In this document: piece by piece, positions 7,637 to 16,845 of the stretch | Numbering within the stretch: the stretch's first letter is position 1 | Layout of the letters: each line of letters opens with the position of its first letter | Assembly: GCA_022791815.1 (NCBI GenBank) | Contig: JAAVZU010000023.1 | Coordinates: 1 to 45,626 of the forward strand | Length of the DNA stretch: 45,626 nt | Origin: Lachnospiraceae bacterium | GTDB lineage: Bacteria > Bacillota > Clostridia > Lachnospirales > Lachnospiraceae | Direction of reading: 5' to 3' | Position numbers and translations under genes: made by a program | The notes under the pieces: model-generated | The model's input: only the letters and a program-made list of their open reading frames with translations | The model's database searches: none | What the model was told of the DNA's origin: nothing

Positions 7637-8932
7637 ATGGCAAACAGAGATGATAAGAAATTGGTAAGATGTTCCTTCTGTAATAAATCAGAAAAACAGG
7701 TTCGTAAGTTAATTGCAGGAACATCAGGATCAGATGTGTATATTTGCGATGAATGTATAGATATTTGTACAGATATTATCAGTTCGGAATTAGATGATTT
7801 TGAGAATGATACCGAAATTAATTTGTTAAAACCAAAAGAAATTAAAGAATTTTTAGACCAGTATGTTATTGGACAGGACGAGGCAAAGAAAGTTTTGTCA
7901 GTATCTGTATATAATCATTATAAACGTGTTTTGATGGAAAGAAGTCTCGATGTAGAACTTCAGAAGAGTAATATTATTATGGTAGGACCAACAGGTTCTG
8001 GTAAAACTTATCTTGCACAGACATTAGCAAAACTTTTGAATGTTCCATTTGCCATTGCAGATGCAACAACACTTACAGAGGCAGGATATGTAGGTGAAGA
8101 TGTAGAAAATATACTATTGAAGATTATCCAGTCTGCAGATTATGATATTGATCGTGCAGAGTATGGAATTATATATATTGATGAAATTGATAAGGTAACC
8201 AGAAAATCAGAGAATACCTCTATTACTAGAGATGTTTCTGGAGAAGGTGTGCAGCAGGCACTCCTTAAAATTATAGAAGGAACAGTAGCAAGTGTACCAC
8301 CACAGGGCGGAAGAAAACACCCTCATCAGGAATTAATTCAAATTGATACTACAAATATTTTATTTATTTGTGGTGGGGCTTTTGATGGTTTGGAGAAGAT
8401 TATAGAATCCCGCATTGGTAAAAAGACTATAGGATTTAATGCAGAACTTAGCATTTTTGAAGAGAAGAATGTTGGGGAACTATTTAAACAAGCATTGCCA
8501 CAAGACTTTGTAAAATATGGTTTAATTCCAGAATTTGTAGGACGTGTGCCAGTATCTGTGGGACTAGATTTGTTAGATGAAGATGCATTGGTTCGTATTT
8601 TAACAGAACCAAAGAATGCAATTGTAAAACAGTATAAGAAATTGTTTGATTTAGATGGTGTTGAACTGGAATTTGAGGAAGAGGCTATCCGCGAGATTGC
8701 TAAACGCTCCGTTGAGAGAAAGACAGGTGCCAGAGGTCTTCGTGCTATTATGGAAGAAATCATGATGGATACTATGTATGAAATTCCTTCAGATAGCAGA
8801 ATTTGCAAGTGTACTATTACTAAAGAAACAGCAGATGGAGTAGGAGATCCAATTCTTGAATATTCAGAAGAATCTGATATAAGAGAGAGACCAGCAACAG
8901 TAAGATTTAAGGATGATAATGAAATAGCGTAA
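7637..8932 (+). CDS. clpX: ATP-dependent Clp protease ATP-binding subunit ClpX
   Basis: The AAA+ unfoldase that delivers tagged substrates to ClpP. The 431 residues begin with the C4 zinc-binding domain (Cys12, Cys15, Cys37, Cys40). The AAA+ core follows: Walker A GPTGSGKT, Walker [10 protein letters not shown], the pore-loop region GYVGEDVEN, and arginine-finger/sensor segments near [12 protein letters not shown] and [15 protein letters not shown]. The start at 7637 follows AAAGGTGG; the longer frame reads through the palindromic repeat and is not used. It is downstream of clpP and upstream of lon. Confidence 0.97.
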   Translation: MANRDDKKLVRCSFCNKSEKQVRKLIAGTSGSDVYICDECIDICTDIISSELDDFENDTEINLLKPKEIKEFLDQYVIGQDEAKKVLSVSVYNHYKRVLMERSLDVELQKSNIIMVGPTGSGKTYLAQTLAKLLNVPFAIADATTLTEAGYVGEDVENILLKIIQSADYDIDRAEYGIIYIDEIDKVTRKSENTSITRDVSGEGVQQALLKIIEGTVASVPPQGGRKHPHQELIQIDTTNILFICGGAFDGLEKIIESRIGKKTIGFNAELSIFEEKNVGELFKQALPQDFVKYGLIPEFVGRVPVSVGLDLLDEDALVRILTEPKNAIVKQYKKLFDLDGVELEFEEEAIREIAKRSVERKTGARGLRAIMEEIMMDTMYEIPSDSRICKCTITKETADGVGDPILEYSEESDIRERPATVRFKDDNEIA

Positions 8933-8940
8933 GTAAGGTA

Positions 8941-8993
8941 TACAGTTCGGTTTTGTGTATTACCAGTATGGCTGGGTGCAAAGCCGGACTGTA
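8941..8993 (+). repeat. Intergenic palindromic repeat, clpX-lon gap
   Basis: TACAGTTCGG at 8941-8950 faces CCGGACTGTA at 8984-8993 across a 33-base interior. It is a diverged member: CGG/CCG replaces the usual A/T next to the ACAGTT arm. It fills the clpX-lon gap. Confidence 0.6.
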
Positions 8994-9014
8994 ATTAGAA
9001 TGAAGGAAAGATTT

Positions 9015-11375
9015 ATGAATAAAGACGAGAGAACGATGCCAGTTGTGGCATTGAGAGGAATGCTTGTTTTACCAGGAATGCTTATGCATTTTGATGTGAA
9101 TAGAAAAATAACAGTAGAAGCAGTGGAACAAGCCATGTTGACGGACCAGATGCTTTTTTTAGTTACACAGAAGAATGAAGAGAAAGAAATACCTAGCGAG
9201 GAAGATTTATATGAAACAGGAACTATTGCTATTATAAAACAAATGGTTCGTATGCCTGGGAATGCTATCCGTGTTATGGTACTTGGTGTGGACAGAGCAC
9301 ATCTAATGGAGCTTACCAAGCAAAAGCCATATTTGCAAGGGACTGTTTTAGCTCAAGAAGACGAAGGGTTAGAAGCATTTTCAGACCGTCAGAAAAAGGC
9401 GATGATACAAAATTTACTTGAGTTGACACAGGAATATGCTAAAGAAAGTAACCATATAGGTGATAAGGCATTAAAGAGATTAAAAGAAACTACTTATATT
9501 CCCAAAGTGGTAGATGAGATTGCTGCTTTACTTCCTTTAGACTTACATTCAAAACAGAATATATTAAGTGAGTTTAATTGTTTAAAGCGTTATGACATGC
9601 TGGCAGAATTCTTAGCAGAAGAGATAGATATTGCCAGATATCGCAAGGAACTTCAAGCTAAGATAAAGGGAAAAGTAGATAAAAACCAAAGAGAGTATCT
9701 TCTTCGGGAACAAATGAAAGTGATTCGTGAGGAATTAGGTGAAGGAGATACGCTGTCTGAGGTGGAGGAGTTTAAAGAAAAATTTAAGAATCTTGAGGCA
9801 AGTAAAGAGATTAAAAACAAAATTTGGACAGAAATTGAGCGGTATCGGATGAATTCTGGTAATAATGCAGAGAGTACCGTTGCCAGAGGATATATAGAAA
9901 CGTTGCTTTCTCTTCCGTGGGAAAAATGCAGTAAGGACAGCAGAGATTTAGTTGCAGCAAGGCAGTTATTGGAAGAAGAGCATTATGGACTTGAGAAAGT
10001 GAAAGAAAGAGTAGTGGAGGCTTTGGCAGTTCGTATGCTGACTTCCAATGGCAATAGTCCAATTTTATGTTTGGTAGGACCACCTGGAACTGGTAAGACC
10101 TCGATTGCTCGTTCTATTGCAGATGCACTGCATAAAAAATATATTCGTGTTTGCCTTGGAGGAGTTCGTGATGAGGCAGAAATACGTGGTCATAGAAGAA
10201 CCTATGTGGGCTCTATGCCAGGACGGATTGTGACAGCATTGAAAAATGCAGGAGTGAAGAATCCTTTAATGCTTTTAGATGAGATTGACAAAGTCGGAAA
10301 TGACCAAAGAGGAGATACAGCATCTGCATTATTAGAAGTATTAGATGCTGAGCAGAATAACCGTTTTGTGGATCATTATGTAGAGCTTCCAGTAGATTTA
10401 TCAAAAGTGCTTTTTATAGCGACTGCAAATTCTTTACAGACTATTCCAAAACCATTACTGGATCGTATGGAAATAATAGAAGTATCCAGTTATACTGAAA
10501 ATGAAAAATATCAGATTGCGAAGAAATATCTAATGAAAAAGCAATTATGGAAAAATGGGCTGGAAAGTAAACAGGTTACTATTGATAAGAAGGCTATGGA
10601 ATTATTGATACATGGATATACCAGAGAAGCAGGAGTAAGACATCTTGAAAGAACTATTGGTAAGATTTGCCGTAAAGTCGCAACAGAAGCCTTAGAAGCT
10701 GCTATAAAAGAAGGTAATGCAACAGAAGAAAATCCAATTAAAGATACCAAGGTTCGTATTACTACCAAAAATATAGAACATTATCTTGGTAAAGTAAAAT
10801 ATCATACAAATGAAGCAAATAGGAAACCAGCAGTTGGCATTGTCCGGGGACTGGCATGGACTAGTGTTGGAGGAGATACCTTAGAGATTGAGGTAAATGT
10901 AATGCCAGGAAAAGGCAAACTTTCCCTTACTGGAAAGTTAGGTGATGTGATGAAGGAATCTGCACAAATTGCACTCACTTATGTTCGTTCTTTAAGTGAT
11001 CAATATAAGATAGAAAGCGAATATTTTGAAAAACATGATATTCATATTCATGTACCAGAAGGAGCAACTCCAAAGGATGGACCTTCTGCAGGTATTACTA
11101 TGGCAACAGCAATTTTTTCGGCAGTTACTAAGAAGAAAGTCCGAGCAGACATTGCAATGACAGGAGAAATAACTTTGAGAGGAAGAGTACTACCAATTGG
11201 AGGCTTAAAAGAGAAGATTTTAGCTGGAAAACAGGCAAAATTAAAGACCATTTTAGTTCCTAAGGAGAATCAGAAAGATATTGATGAATTAGATGCAGAA
11301 ATAACAGAGGGACTTGAAATTTTATTTGTAGAAGACATGAAAGAAGTTTTATCTTATAGTATTAAGGCAAAATAA
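9015..11375 (+). CDS. lon: Lon protease, ATP-dependent serine protease La
   Basis: A homo-oligomeric AAA+ protease that removes misfolded and regulatory proteins. The 786 residues contain an N-terminal substrate-binding LAN domain ([15 protein letters not shown] onward), a helical linker with [19 protein letters not shown], an AAA+ module (Walker [10 protein letters not shown], Walker [13 protein letters not shown]), and a C-terminal peptidase with the Ser-Lys dyad Ser691 ([10 protein letters not shown]) and Lys734 (GGLKEKIL). Their spacing of 43 equals that of E. coli Lon. I choose ATG 9015 behind AAGGAAAG over ATG 9000. It lies in the tig-clpP-clpX-lon-engB series. Confidence 0.96.
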   Translation: MNKDERTMPVVALRGMLVLPGMLMHFDVNRKITVEAVEQAMLTDQMLFLVTQKNEEKEIPSEEDLYETGTIAIIKQMVRMPGNAIRVMVLGVDRAHLMELTKQKPYLQGTVLAQEDEGLEAFSDRQKKAMIQNLLELTQEYAKESNHIGDKALKRLKETTYIPKVVDEIAALLPLDLHSKQNILSEFNCLKRYDMLAEFLAEEIDIARYRKELQAKIKGKVDKNQREYLLREQMKVIREELGEGDTLSEVEEFKEKFKNLEASKEIKNKIWTEIERYRMNSGNNAESTVARGYIETLLSLPWEKCSKDSRDLVAARQLLEEEHYGLEKVKERVVEALAVRMLTSNGNSPILCLVGPPGTGKTSIARSIADALHKKYIRVCLGGVRDEAEIRGHRRTYVGSMPGRIVTALKNAGVKNPLMLLDEIDKVGNDQRGDTASALLEVLDAEQNNRFVDHYVELPVDLSKVLFIATANSLQTIPKPLLDRMEIIEVSSYTENEKYQIAKKYLMKKQLWKNGLESKQVTIDKKAMELLIHGYTREAGVRHLERTIGKICRKVATEALEAAIKEGNATEENPIKDTKVRITTKNIEHYLGKVKYHTNEANRKPAVGIVRGLAWTSVGGDTLEIEVNVMPGKGKLSLTGKLGDVMKESAQIALTYVRSLSDQYKIESEYFEKHDIHIHVPEGATPKDGPSAGITMATAIFSAVTKKKVRADIAMTGEITLRGRVLPIGGLKEKILAGKQAKLKTILVPKENQKDIDELDAEITEGLEILFVEDMKEVLSYSIKAK

Positions 11376-11389
11376 ATATTGAAAAGAGA

Positions 11390-11489
11390 GTAACTATGTT
11401 AAAAGAAGTGAATTTTGTAATTTAAGCCCTTCACCAAAGTTGAATTATTATGGGCTTAAATGTAGCTGTTCATGGTTTTGAACAGTTAC
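11390..11489 (+). repeat. Long intergenic palindromic repeat, lon-engB gap (subtype A)
   Basis: It begins GTAACTATG and ends TGAACAGTTAC. An interior stem (TTTAAGCCC with GGGCTTAAA) and the stretch GAATTATTATGGGCTTAAA match the element at 3136-3269 almost base for base; only the extra ACGCA hairpin of that copy is missing. The right end lies 4 nt before the engB ribosome site. Confidence 0.75.
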
Positions 11490-11507
11490 AAAGAAAGGAT
11501 TATAGAT

Positions 11508-12113
11508 ATGCATGTGAAAAGTGTAAACTTGGAGACAGTTTGTGGAATTACCAGCAAGATTCCAGAACATGATAAATTGGAAATTGCCTTTGCTGGTAAG
11601 TCAAATGTGGGAAAATCATCCTTGATAAATACTATGATGAACCGCAAGTCTTATGCCAGAACTTCGCAAAAGCCCGGAAAAACCCAGACCATTAACTTTT
11701 ATAATATCAATGATTTGTTATACTTTGTGGATTTGCCAGGATATGGATATGCAAGGGTATCCCAAGAAATAAAGGCGAAATGGGGGAAAATGATAGAGAA
11801 TTATCTATATCGTTCCAAAACTCTTCGTATTATCTTTCTTTTGATTGATATTCGGCATGAACCAGGAAAAAATGATATTGAGATGTATAATTGGATTCTT
11901 CATTATGGATTTAATCCAATAATTGTAGCGACTAAAGCAGATAAAATCAGCCGTGGGGCTATTTCAAAACATATTAGTATGATTCGTAAAACACTAAAAT
12001 GTGTGGAAGGTACACCCATTATTCCGTTTTCTTCTTTAAAGAAGACTGGAGCAGATCAAGTGTGGGAATATATTGATGATATGATGGAAGAATTTGAAGT
12101 AGAGAAGGAGTAA
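11508..12113 (+). CDS. engB: Ribosome biogenesis GTP-binding protein YsxC/EngB
   Basis: An essential small GTPase needed for late assembly of the large ribosomal subunit. The 201 residues hold the TRAFAC motifs: G1 GKSNVGKSS at 30-38, a G2 threonine in KPGKTQTINFY, G3 DLPGYGYA, and G4 TKADK; the G5 region is PFSSLKKTG. The length fits the family. The start at 11508 follows AAAGGAT; an upstream in-frame ATG lies inside the palindromic repeat and can be dismissed. Gene order lon-engB is the usual Firmicutes arrangement. It is the last gene of this run, followed by a terminator at 12181. Confidence 0.95.
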   Translation: MHVKSVNLETVCGITSKIPEHDKLEIAFAGKSNVGKSSLINTMMNRKSYARTSQKPGKTQTINFYNINDLLYFVDLPGYGYARVSQEIKAKWGKMIENYLYRSKTLRIIFLLIDIRHEPGKNDIEMYNWILHYGFNPIIVATKADKISRGAISKHISMIRKTLKCVEGTPIIPFSSLKKTGADQVWEYIDDMMEEFEVEKE

Positions 12114-12180
12114 CTAATTGAATCCAATGTAGTTACTACTCGGCTATGTTATTCATATTTTGTGAGAAACATCCTGATTA

Positions 12181-12221
12181 AAAATACTTGTACAAAAACT
12201 ATTTGCACAAGTATTTTTTTT
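12181..12221 (+). terminator. Intrinsic terminator after engB
   Basis: AAAATACTTGT at 12181-12191 pairs with ACAAGTATTTT at 12207-12217 (11 bp), followed by more T. It ends the glmM-engB run. Confidence 0.85.
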
Positions 12222-12230
12222 GTTTATAAT
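12203..12230 (+). promoter_or_regulatory. Promoter for the radical SAM/DUF4364 pair
   Basis: TTGCAC at 12203-12208 and TATAAT at 12225-12230 with a 16-base spacer (TTTGCA gives 17). The promoter overlaps the right arm of the engB terminator, so termination and re-initiation are packed together. Confidence 0.65.
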
Positions 12231-12278
12231 AGAAGTTAGGAAATAATACAATGAATAAGAAAGGGGATAACTATAGAA

Positions 12279-13286
12279 ATGAGGAAGTTTTGGAATGAGA
12301 AACGTTATTATTCCCTGGACTATTTTTTGAAGGAGACTTTTGGGGAAAAGATATATAAAGTATCTTTAGATGGAGGTATGACTTGCCCAAACAGAGATGG
12401 TACACTAGGGGATAGAGGCTGTATTTTTTGTAGTGCAGGAGGCTCTGGGGATTTTGCTGCACCAAGAAATGAAACAGTGACAAAACAGATTGATACAGCC
12501 ATAGAAGGGATTAAAAAGGCAAAGACAGTAGGTAACAAATTCATTGCCTATTTTCAGTCTTATACAAATACTTACGCTTCCGTAGAATATTTAAGAAGCA
12601 TCTTTACTGAAGCCATTATGCACCCTCAAATTGTAGCATTGTCTATTGGAACTAGGCCAGATTGTTTGGGAGGAGAAGTAATTGACTTATTACAAGAATT
12701 AAATAAGATAAAACCAGTGTGGGTAGAACTTGGATTGCAGACGATTCATGAAACGACAGCAAAGTTTATCCGGCGTGGATATCCTTTGGAGGTATTTGAA
12801 GAAGCTGTGATGAATTTGAACCATATTGGAGTGGATGTGATTGTTCATGTAATTTTAGGATTGCCTTACGAGACAAAAGAGGATATACTTGCAACTATAA
12901 GATATCTTAGTGGATATTCAAAAATTTTATTTGAAAAAAATACATCTAAGGAGAATGAACAGAGAGACAAACAAATAGGATGGATACAAGGGATAAAACT
13001 GCAACTTTTACATATATTATCAGGTACAGATTTAGCTGATTATCAATCGGAAATTTCTGTACTTACATTGGAAGAATATGTAGAACTGGTATTGGAGTGC
13101 ATAGAATTATTGCCTCAGGATATTGTGATTCATAGGATTACAGGAGATGGACCAAAGAAATTATTATTAGCACCTTTATGGAGTGCTAGTAAAAAAACAG
13201 TTATGAATACCATTCACAAAACTATGAAGGAGCGGGACAGTTGGCAGGGGAAGGAAAATTTATATGAGTGGGAGCAAAATGAATGA
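12279..13286 (+). CDS. TIGR01212-type radical SAM protein (YhcC/YtqA-like)
   Basis: A 335-residue radical SAM enzyme of the Elp3-related TIGR01212 group. The iron-sulphur cysteines are Cys36, Cys48 and Cys51 (CPNRDGTLGDRGCIFC), the C-x11-C-x2-C spacing that marks this family rather than the standard CxxxCxxC. Further family features are IAYFQSYTNTYAS, SIGTRPDCL, WVELGLQTIHE and HVILGLPYET. The substrate is not established; links to tRNA modification have been suggested for relatives. The start follows AAAGGGG. It is paired with a DUF4364 gene 27 nt downstream. Confidence 0.9.
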   Translation: MRKFWNEKRYYSLDYFLKETFGEKIYKVSLDGGMTCPNRDGTLGDRGCIFCSAGGSGDFAAPRNETVTKQIDTAIEGIKKAKTVGNKFIAYFQSYTNTYASVEYLRSIFTEAIMHPQIVALSIGTRPDCLGGEVIDLLQELNKIKPVWVELGLQTIHETTAKFIRRGYPLEVFEEAVMNLNHIGVDVIVHVILGLPYETKEDILATIRYLSGYSKILFEKNTSKENEQRDKQIGWIQGIKLQLLHILSGTDLADYQSEISVLTLEEYVELVLECIELLPQDIVIHRITGDGPKKLLLAPLWSASKKTVMNTIHKTMKERDSWQGKENLYEWEQNE

Positions 13287-13313
13287 GAGTGGGAATAGTA
13301 AGGAGGAGTAAGC

Positions 13314-13835
13314 ATGCAACAAGATACATTGACACTTTATAAATTAATTGTACTTTTTATGTTAGATAAAGTGGATTTTCCACTTACGAATGCACAGATT
13401 TCAAATTTTATTTTGGAAAAAGGATATACAAATTATTTTAACATACAACAATCTATTTCAGCGTTGCATGATAATGAGTTTATTTCTACAGAAACCATTC
13501 GGAATAGTTCTTATTTAAGAATTACAGATGCGGGAAGAGAGGTATTAGGATATTGTCTTTCTGATATTTCCTCGACAATACAACAAGAAATTATGGATTA
13601 TCTACAGGAACATCGTTATCAGCTAAGAGATGAAGTATCAGTAGTTTCAGATTATTACGAGGAAAAGAAAGATACCTTTATAGTAAGATGTCTTGCAAAG
13701 GATGGAAAAACGAATGTAATTGAATTAAGTCTAAATGTAGCTTCTGAAGAAGAAGCAGCTACTATTTGTGATAACTGGCAGAAAAAAAGCCAGGAAATTT
13801 ATGCATATCTGATACAACAATTATTGGCAGATTAA
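13314..13835 (+). CDS. DUF4364 family winged-helix-like protein
   Basis: A 173-residue protein that I recognise as DUF4364. Residues 1-85 read as a winged helix-turn-helix (LYKLIVLFMLDKVDFPLTNAQISNFILE, then ISALHDNEFI and YLRITDAGREVL), similar to PadR/MarR-type domains. The C-terminal half, including DTFIVRCLAKDG, is probably a ligand or dimer domain. A regulatory role is inferred from the fold; the target is unknown. The start follows AAGGAGGAG. It is probably co-transcribed with the radical SAM gene and ends before a convergent inverted repeat. Confidence 0.8.
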   Translation: MQQDTLTLYKLIVLFMLDKVDFPLTNAQISNFILEKGYTNYFNIQQSISALHDNEFISTETIRNSSYLRITDAGREVLGYCLSDISSTIQQEIMDYLQEHRYQLRDEVSVVSDYYEEKKDTFIVRCLAKDGKTNVIELSLNVASEEEAATICDNWQKKSQEIYAYLIQQLLAD

Positions 13836-13912
13836 AAGTAATATATTTATGAAAAAGGGTTATTTTGCACACAATATTAACCAGGATTTATTTATGACCA
13901 TAAAGTATAAAT

Positions 13913-14019
13913 AAAGGGGCTGTCGCATTAAGAATTGAACATACAGGATATAGAATTAATTTCAAGTTAAATTCTGCTATATCTTGTATATGTTTACCTT
14001 AATGTAAAACAGTCCCTTT
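13913..14019. repeat. 107-bp imperfect palindrome between convergent genes, MITE-like
   Basis: AAAGGGGCTGT at the left end and ACAGTCCCTTT at the right end are near-perfect inverted repeats. The interior continues to pair: CATTAAG with CTTAATG, ACATACA with TGTATATGT, and GATATAG with CTATATC. Ends of the GGGGCTGTC type are common on small transposon derivatives. Lying between convergent DUF4364 and malic enzyme genes, it would also end transcription from both sides. Confidence 0.65.
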
Positions 14020-14050
14020 GTAGCACTTAATAGGTTAATCAACAATTTTT

Positions 14051-15205
14051 TTATTTTTTAATATGTGACTTTACAGCATTACTTACAACTTCAGCAACTC
14101 TAGGATCGAATGCTTCTGGTAAAATATTATTTTCATTCAAATCTTTTTCATCTACAAGTCCTGCAATTGCATGTGCTGCAGCAAGTTTCATATCTTCTGT
14201 AATCTGGGTAGCCCTGCCTTCTAAGGCACCTTTGAAAATACCAGGAAAAGCGATTACATTGTTTACTTGATTTGGAAAGTCAGAACGTCCTGTTCCAACA
14301 ACTTTTGCTCCAGCTTCTTTTGCTACATCTGGCATAATTTCAGGAGTTGGATTAGCCATAGCAAATAAAATGGCATCTTTATTCATAGAGGAAACCATTT
14401 CTGCACTTACAATATTTGGAGCAGATACACCAACAAAAATATCAGCACCTTTTAGTGCATCTGCAAGTGTACCAGTTTTGCCAGAAAGGTTTGTTTGTTC
14501 CATCATTTCTTTTTGCATCCAGTTAAGATTTTCTGAGTTCTTAGAGAGAATCCCTGAAATATCACACATAGTTACATTTGGAAAACCATAAGTTAAAAGA
14601 AGTTTTGTAATGGCAATTCCAGCAGATCCAGCACCATTTACAACTATCTGGCAATCTTCTTTCTTCTTGCCTACTACTTTTAGGGCGTTGATAATTCCTG
14701 CAAGAACTACAATAGCAGTACCATGTTGGTCATCATGAAAAACTGGAATATCAAGAATTTCTTTTAATCTTGTTTCGATTTCAAAACAACGGGGTGCAGA
14801 GATATCTTCTAAGTTAATACCACCAAATGCTGGAGCGATATTAACAACCGTACGGATTATCTCCTCTGTGTCTTGAGTATCAAGGCAAATTGGGAAAGCG
14901 TTTACGCCGCCAAATTCTTTGAATAATACAGCTTTTCCTTCCATAACTGGCATAGCCGCATGGGCACCGATATTTCCTAGACCTAATACAGCACTTCCAT
15001 CAGAAACAACAGCTACTGTGTTAGATTTGATTGTGTATTTGTAAGCAGCTTCTTTGTCTTTTGCAATTACCTTGCAAGGTTCTGCAACTCCTGGTGTATA
15101 GGCAAGAGATAAATCTTCTCTTGTTTTTACTTGACAGACAGAGGTTGTCTCAATTTTTCCATTCCATTCTTCATGTAATTGTAAAGCTTTTTCGTTAGTT
15201 GTCAT
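14051..15205 (-). CDS. NAD(P)-dependent malic enzyme, short bacterial form
   Basis: Oxidatively decarboxylates malate to pyruvate, linking C4 acids to pyruvate with NAD(P)H formation. The 384 residues match the short prokaryotic malic enzymes. The N-terminal YTPGVAEPC holds the catalytic Tyr36, MEGKAVLFKEFGGV the catalytic Lys, NLEDISAPRCFEIE and FHDDQHGTA the divalent-metal ligands, and NGAGSAGIA the dinucleotide-binding loop. GTGRSDFPNQVNNVIAFPG is the usual C-terminal signature. Cofactor preference cannot be read with confidence. The start follows AAAGGAATT. It is a single gene; a palindromic repeat lies about 30 nt before its start. Confidence 0.94.
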   Translation of the reverse strand: MTTNEKALQLHEEWNGKIETTSVCQVKTREDLSLAYTPGVAEPCKVIAKDKEAAYKYTIKSNTVAVVSDGSAVLGLGNIGAHAAMPVMEGKAVLFKEFGGVNAFPICLDTQDTEEIIRTVVNIAPAFGGINLEDISAPRCFEIETRLKEILDIPVFHDDQHGTAIVVLAGIINALKVVGKKKEDCQIVVNGAGSAGIAITKLLLTYGFPNVTMCDISGILSKNSENLNWMQKEMMEQTNLSGKTGTLADALKGADIFVGVSAPNIVSAEMVSSMNKDAILFAMANPTPEIMPDVAKEAGAKVVGTGRSDFPNQVNNVIAFPGIFKGALEGRATQITEDMKLAAAHAIAGLVDEKDLNENNILPEAFDPRVAEVVSNAVKSHIKK

Positions 15206-15236
15206 AACAATAATTCCTTTCTTATTTGGGGATTTC

Positions 15237-15264
15237 GTAACTGTCCAGAATTATGAACAGTTAT
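15237..15264 (-). repeat. Intergenic palindromic repeat upstream of malic enzyme (subtype A)
   Basis: Plus-strand arms are GTAACTGTCCA and TGAACAGTTAT. Read on the minus strand it matches the core of the copies at 3243-3269 and 23557-23584, so it is oriented with the malic enzyme transcript. Confidence 0.7.
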
Positions 15265-15450
15265 ATTTAAGACATGTATATTCGCCTTGGGCGACATCAC
15301 CATGAATAAAACTTTATCTGTTTTCTGCTGGGGAACATCTTTTTGCAAAAAACGCTCAAAGACGTACTATTCAACTAAGGAGCTGCTATGCTCCTAATAG
15401 AGCTTGCACCACCTAAGTTTCATAGTAATTATATCTCTTGATGACGAGGA

Positions 15451-15496
15451 TTGCAAGCGTAACAGTTTAATCTATGGGCTGGACTGTTACTTGCAA
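15451..15496 (+). repeat. Intergenic palindromic repeat with extended arms (subtype C)
   Basis: Core GTAACAGTTTAATC...GGGCTGGACTGTTAC at 15459-15490. The stem is lengthened by TTGCAA on both outer sides, with a 2-nt bulge on the left. The loop text CTATGGGCTG recurs in the copy at 35037-35066. Confidence 0.75.
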
Positions 15497-15519
15497 GTAG
15501 TAGAATGAAAGAGAAATGG

Positions 15520-15549
15520 TTGTAATCAGATATCTATTTATGATACAAT
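15520..15549 (+). promoter_or_regulatory. Candidate promoter for the HIT gene
   Basis: TTGTAA at 15520-15525 and TACAAT at 15544-15549, spacer 18. The transcript would carry a leader of about 160 nt that includes the palindromic repeat at 15606. Confidence 0.5.
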
Positions 15550-15605
15550 AAAAAAAGTATATAATGCTATATAATTTTAAATAGCCGCAAACAAAGGATA
15601 AATAC

Positions 15606-15635
15606 GTAACAGGTCAGTCTTGGCTGATCTGTTAC
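15606..15635 (+). repeat. Intergenic palindromic repeat in the HIT leader (subtype B)
   Basis: GTAACAGGTCAG faces GCTGATCTGTTAC. The first twelve bases are identical to the copy at 5355. Confidence 0.75.
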
Positions 15636-15714
15636 ACAAAGACAGTTAATAGTATAAAAAATAGGAAAATAGGGTATCTATTTAGGAATGAATAAAAATT
15701 AGGAGGATGAAGTT

Positions 15715-16131
15715 ATGACAGATTCAAATTGTATTTTTTGTAAAATTGCAAACGGGGAGATTCCTTCCAAAACATTATATGAAGATGACAGTTTCCGAGT
15801 GATTCTTGATATATCTCCAGCATCAAAAGGACATGCTATAATACTTGTTAAAAACCATGCAGAGAATATCTATAACCTAAGTGATGAGGATGCAGGAAAG
15901 ATTTATGTTGTAGCAAAAAAAGTGGCAATAGCCATGCAAAAAGTATTAAAATGTGATGGCATGAACATCTTGCAAAATAATGGAGAGGCAGCAGGACAGA
16001 CTGTATTTCATTTACACATGCATGTAATTCCTCGCTACAATGGGGACAAAGTACAGATAAAATGGACACCGCAAGATGCAGCAGAGCAGATATCTGAAGA
16101 AGTGGCTAAGGAGATACGGGAAACTATATAA
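15715..16131 (+). CDS. HIT family nucleotide-binding protein (HinT-like)
   Basis: A 138-residue histidine triad protein. It opens with the zinc-type motif CIFCKIANGEIPSKTLYEDD and carries the catalytic HLHMH (His99, His101, His103) in VFHLHMHVIPRY. Members hydrolyse purine nucleoside phosphoramidates or adenylated intermediates; the physiological substrate in Firmicutes is uncertain. The length and the C-terminal layout are standard. The ATG follows GGAGGATG. It is a single gene with its own promoter and a terminator at 16250. Confidence 0.93.
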   Translation: MTDSNCIFCKIANGEIPSKTLYEDDSFRVILDISPASKGHAIILVKNHAENIYNLSDEDAGKIYVVAKKVAIAMQKVLKCDGMNILQNNGEAAGQTVFHLHMHVIPRYNGDKVQIKWTPQDAAEQISEEVAKEIRETI

Positions 16132-16426
16132 TGTGTTTTTTGTGTGAAATATTAATATTGCACTTGCGTATTTTTGTAAAGTATGGTATTCTTAGTGCAT
16201 AGATTTTTTTCATTTTTTTGTTTTCCTTTCTTCAATAGATAATAAAGAGTAGCAGCAATTAGAGTATTCTGGTTGCTGTTATTTTTTTATGTCGTAGGAA
16301 AGTGCTTTGTATATAAAGGTTGCAATTCCCTCAAGATTGAGAGGCAGGGGAGTTGGTGTGGACTTGCCACTGTTATGAAGGTTTATTCTAAAATAGGAGG
16401 GGTATCACACGGTACAAATATTAGTT
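16132..16426. other. Intergenic region, no intact gene
   Basis: Contains the terminator at 16250-16288. Beyond it, 16310-16400 may be the decayed front of the histidine kinase fragment that follows. No open frame of note. Confidence 0.45.
16250..16288 (+). terminator. Intrinsic terminator downstream of the HIT gene
   Basis: TAGCAGCAA at 16250-16258 pairs with TTGCTGTTA at 16273-16281 (one G-T pair), followed by seven T. Confidence 0.75.
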
Positions 16427-16699
16427 ATGAAGAATGAAGATGAAGTGATTCTTATTATGGAAAAGTCCTTTGAAAGCAATACACTTGAAGTAGAACGCAT
16501 ATTTGAAAAATTTTGCAAAGAGGATAGGTTAAATAATATAAAGGGAACTGGATTGGGGATGGCAATATGTAAACAACTTATGGAACTAATGGAAGGAAAA
16601 ATTGAGGCAGAAGTGCAAGGGGATAGAGATAAGTTGAGGTTTATTCTTTTCTTTCAAGGTATAGAAGGAATACATGAAAAAAGAAATATGTTTAAATGA
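16427..16699 (+). pseudogene. Histidine kinase ATPase-domain fragment
   Basis: A 90-codon frame holding only the end of a HATPase_c domain: VERIFEKFCKEDRLNN (F box), GTGLGMAICKQLMELMEGKI (G2 box and following helix), and a short non-canonical tail. The dimerisation/phosphoacceptor part and the N and G1 boxes are missing. The motif is closest to hybrid kinases such as the one at 20798-23560 (GTGLGMAITKNIIDMMNGTI), so it could be the remnant of a paralogue. No good ribosome site fits the ATG at 16427. I treat it as a broken gene; a small expressed ATPase-like protein is less likely. Confidence 0.6.
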
Positions 16700-16845
16700 A
16701 ATTATATAAGATGTAGTTTGATACACAAAAAGAGTAATATATATAAAATGTATATAAAATGAGAAAAATGTTGTAAATATATCCAATAGTACATAATGCT
16801 TTTAGGGTAATATTGACAAAATTTCGTTAAAAAAACGAAAAAGTC

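Larger units (their letters stand above)
15265..15714. other. Repeat-rich intergenic region without a gene
   Basis: No coding signal. Besides the two palindromic repeats listed separately, it holds an isolated hairpin: AGGAGC at 15378-15383 pairs with GCTCCT at 15390-15395, extended by CTATT and AATAG. It also holds the HIT promoter. The 15290-15450 part has no recognisable origin. Confidence 0.5.

Noticed and set aside
8338-8808. 156-residue minus-strand frame inside clpX
   Set aside because: Shadow of a conserved gene with Ser/Ile-rich composition and no start signals.
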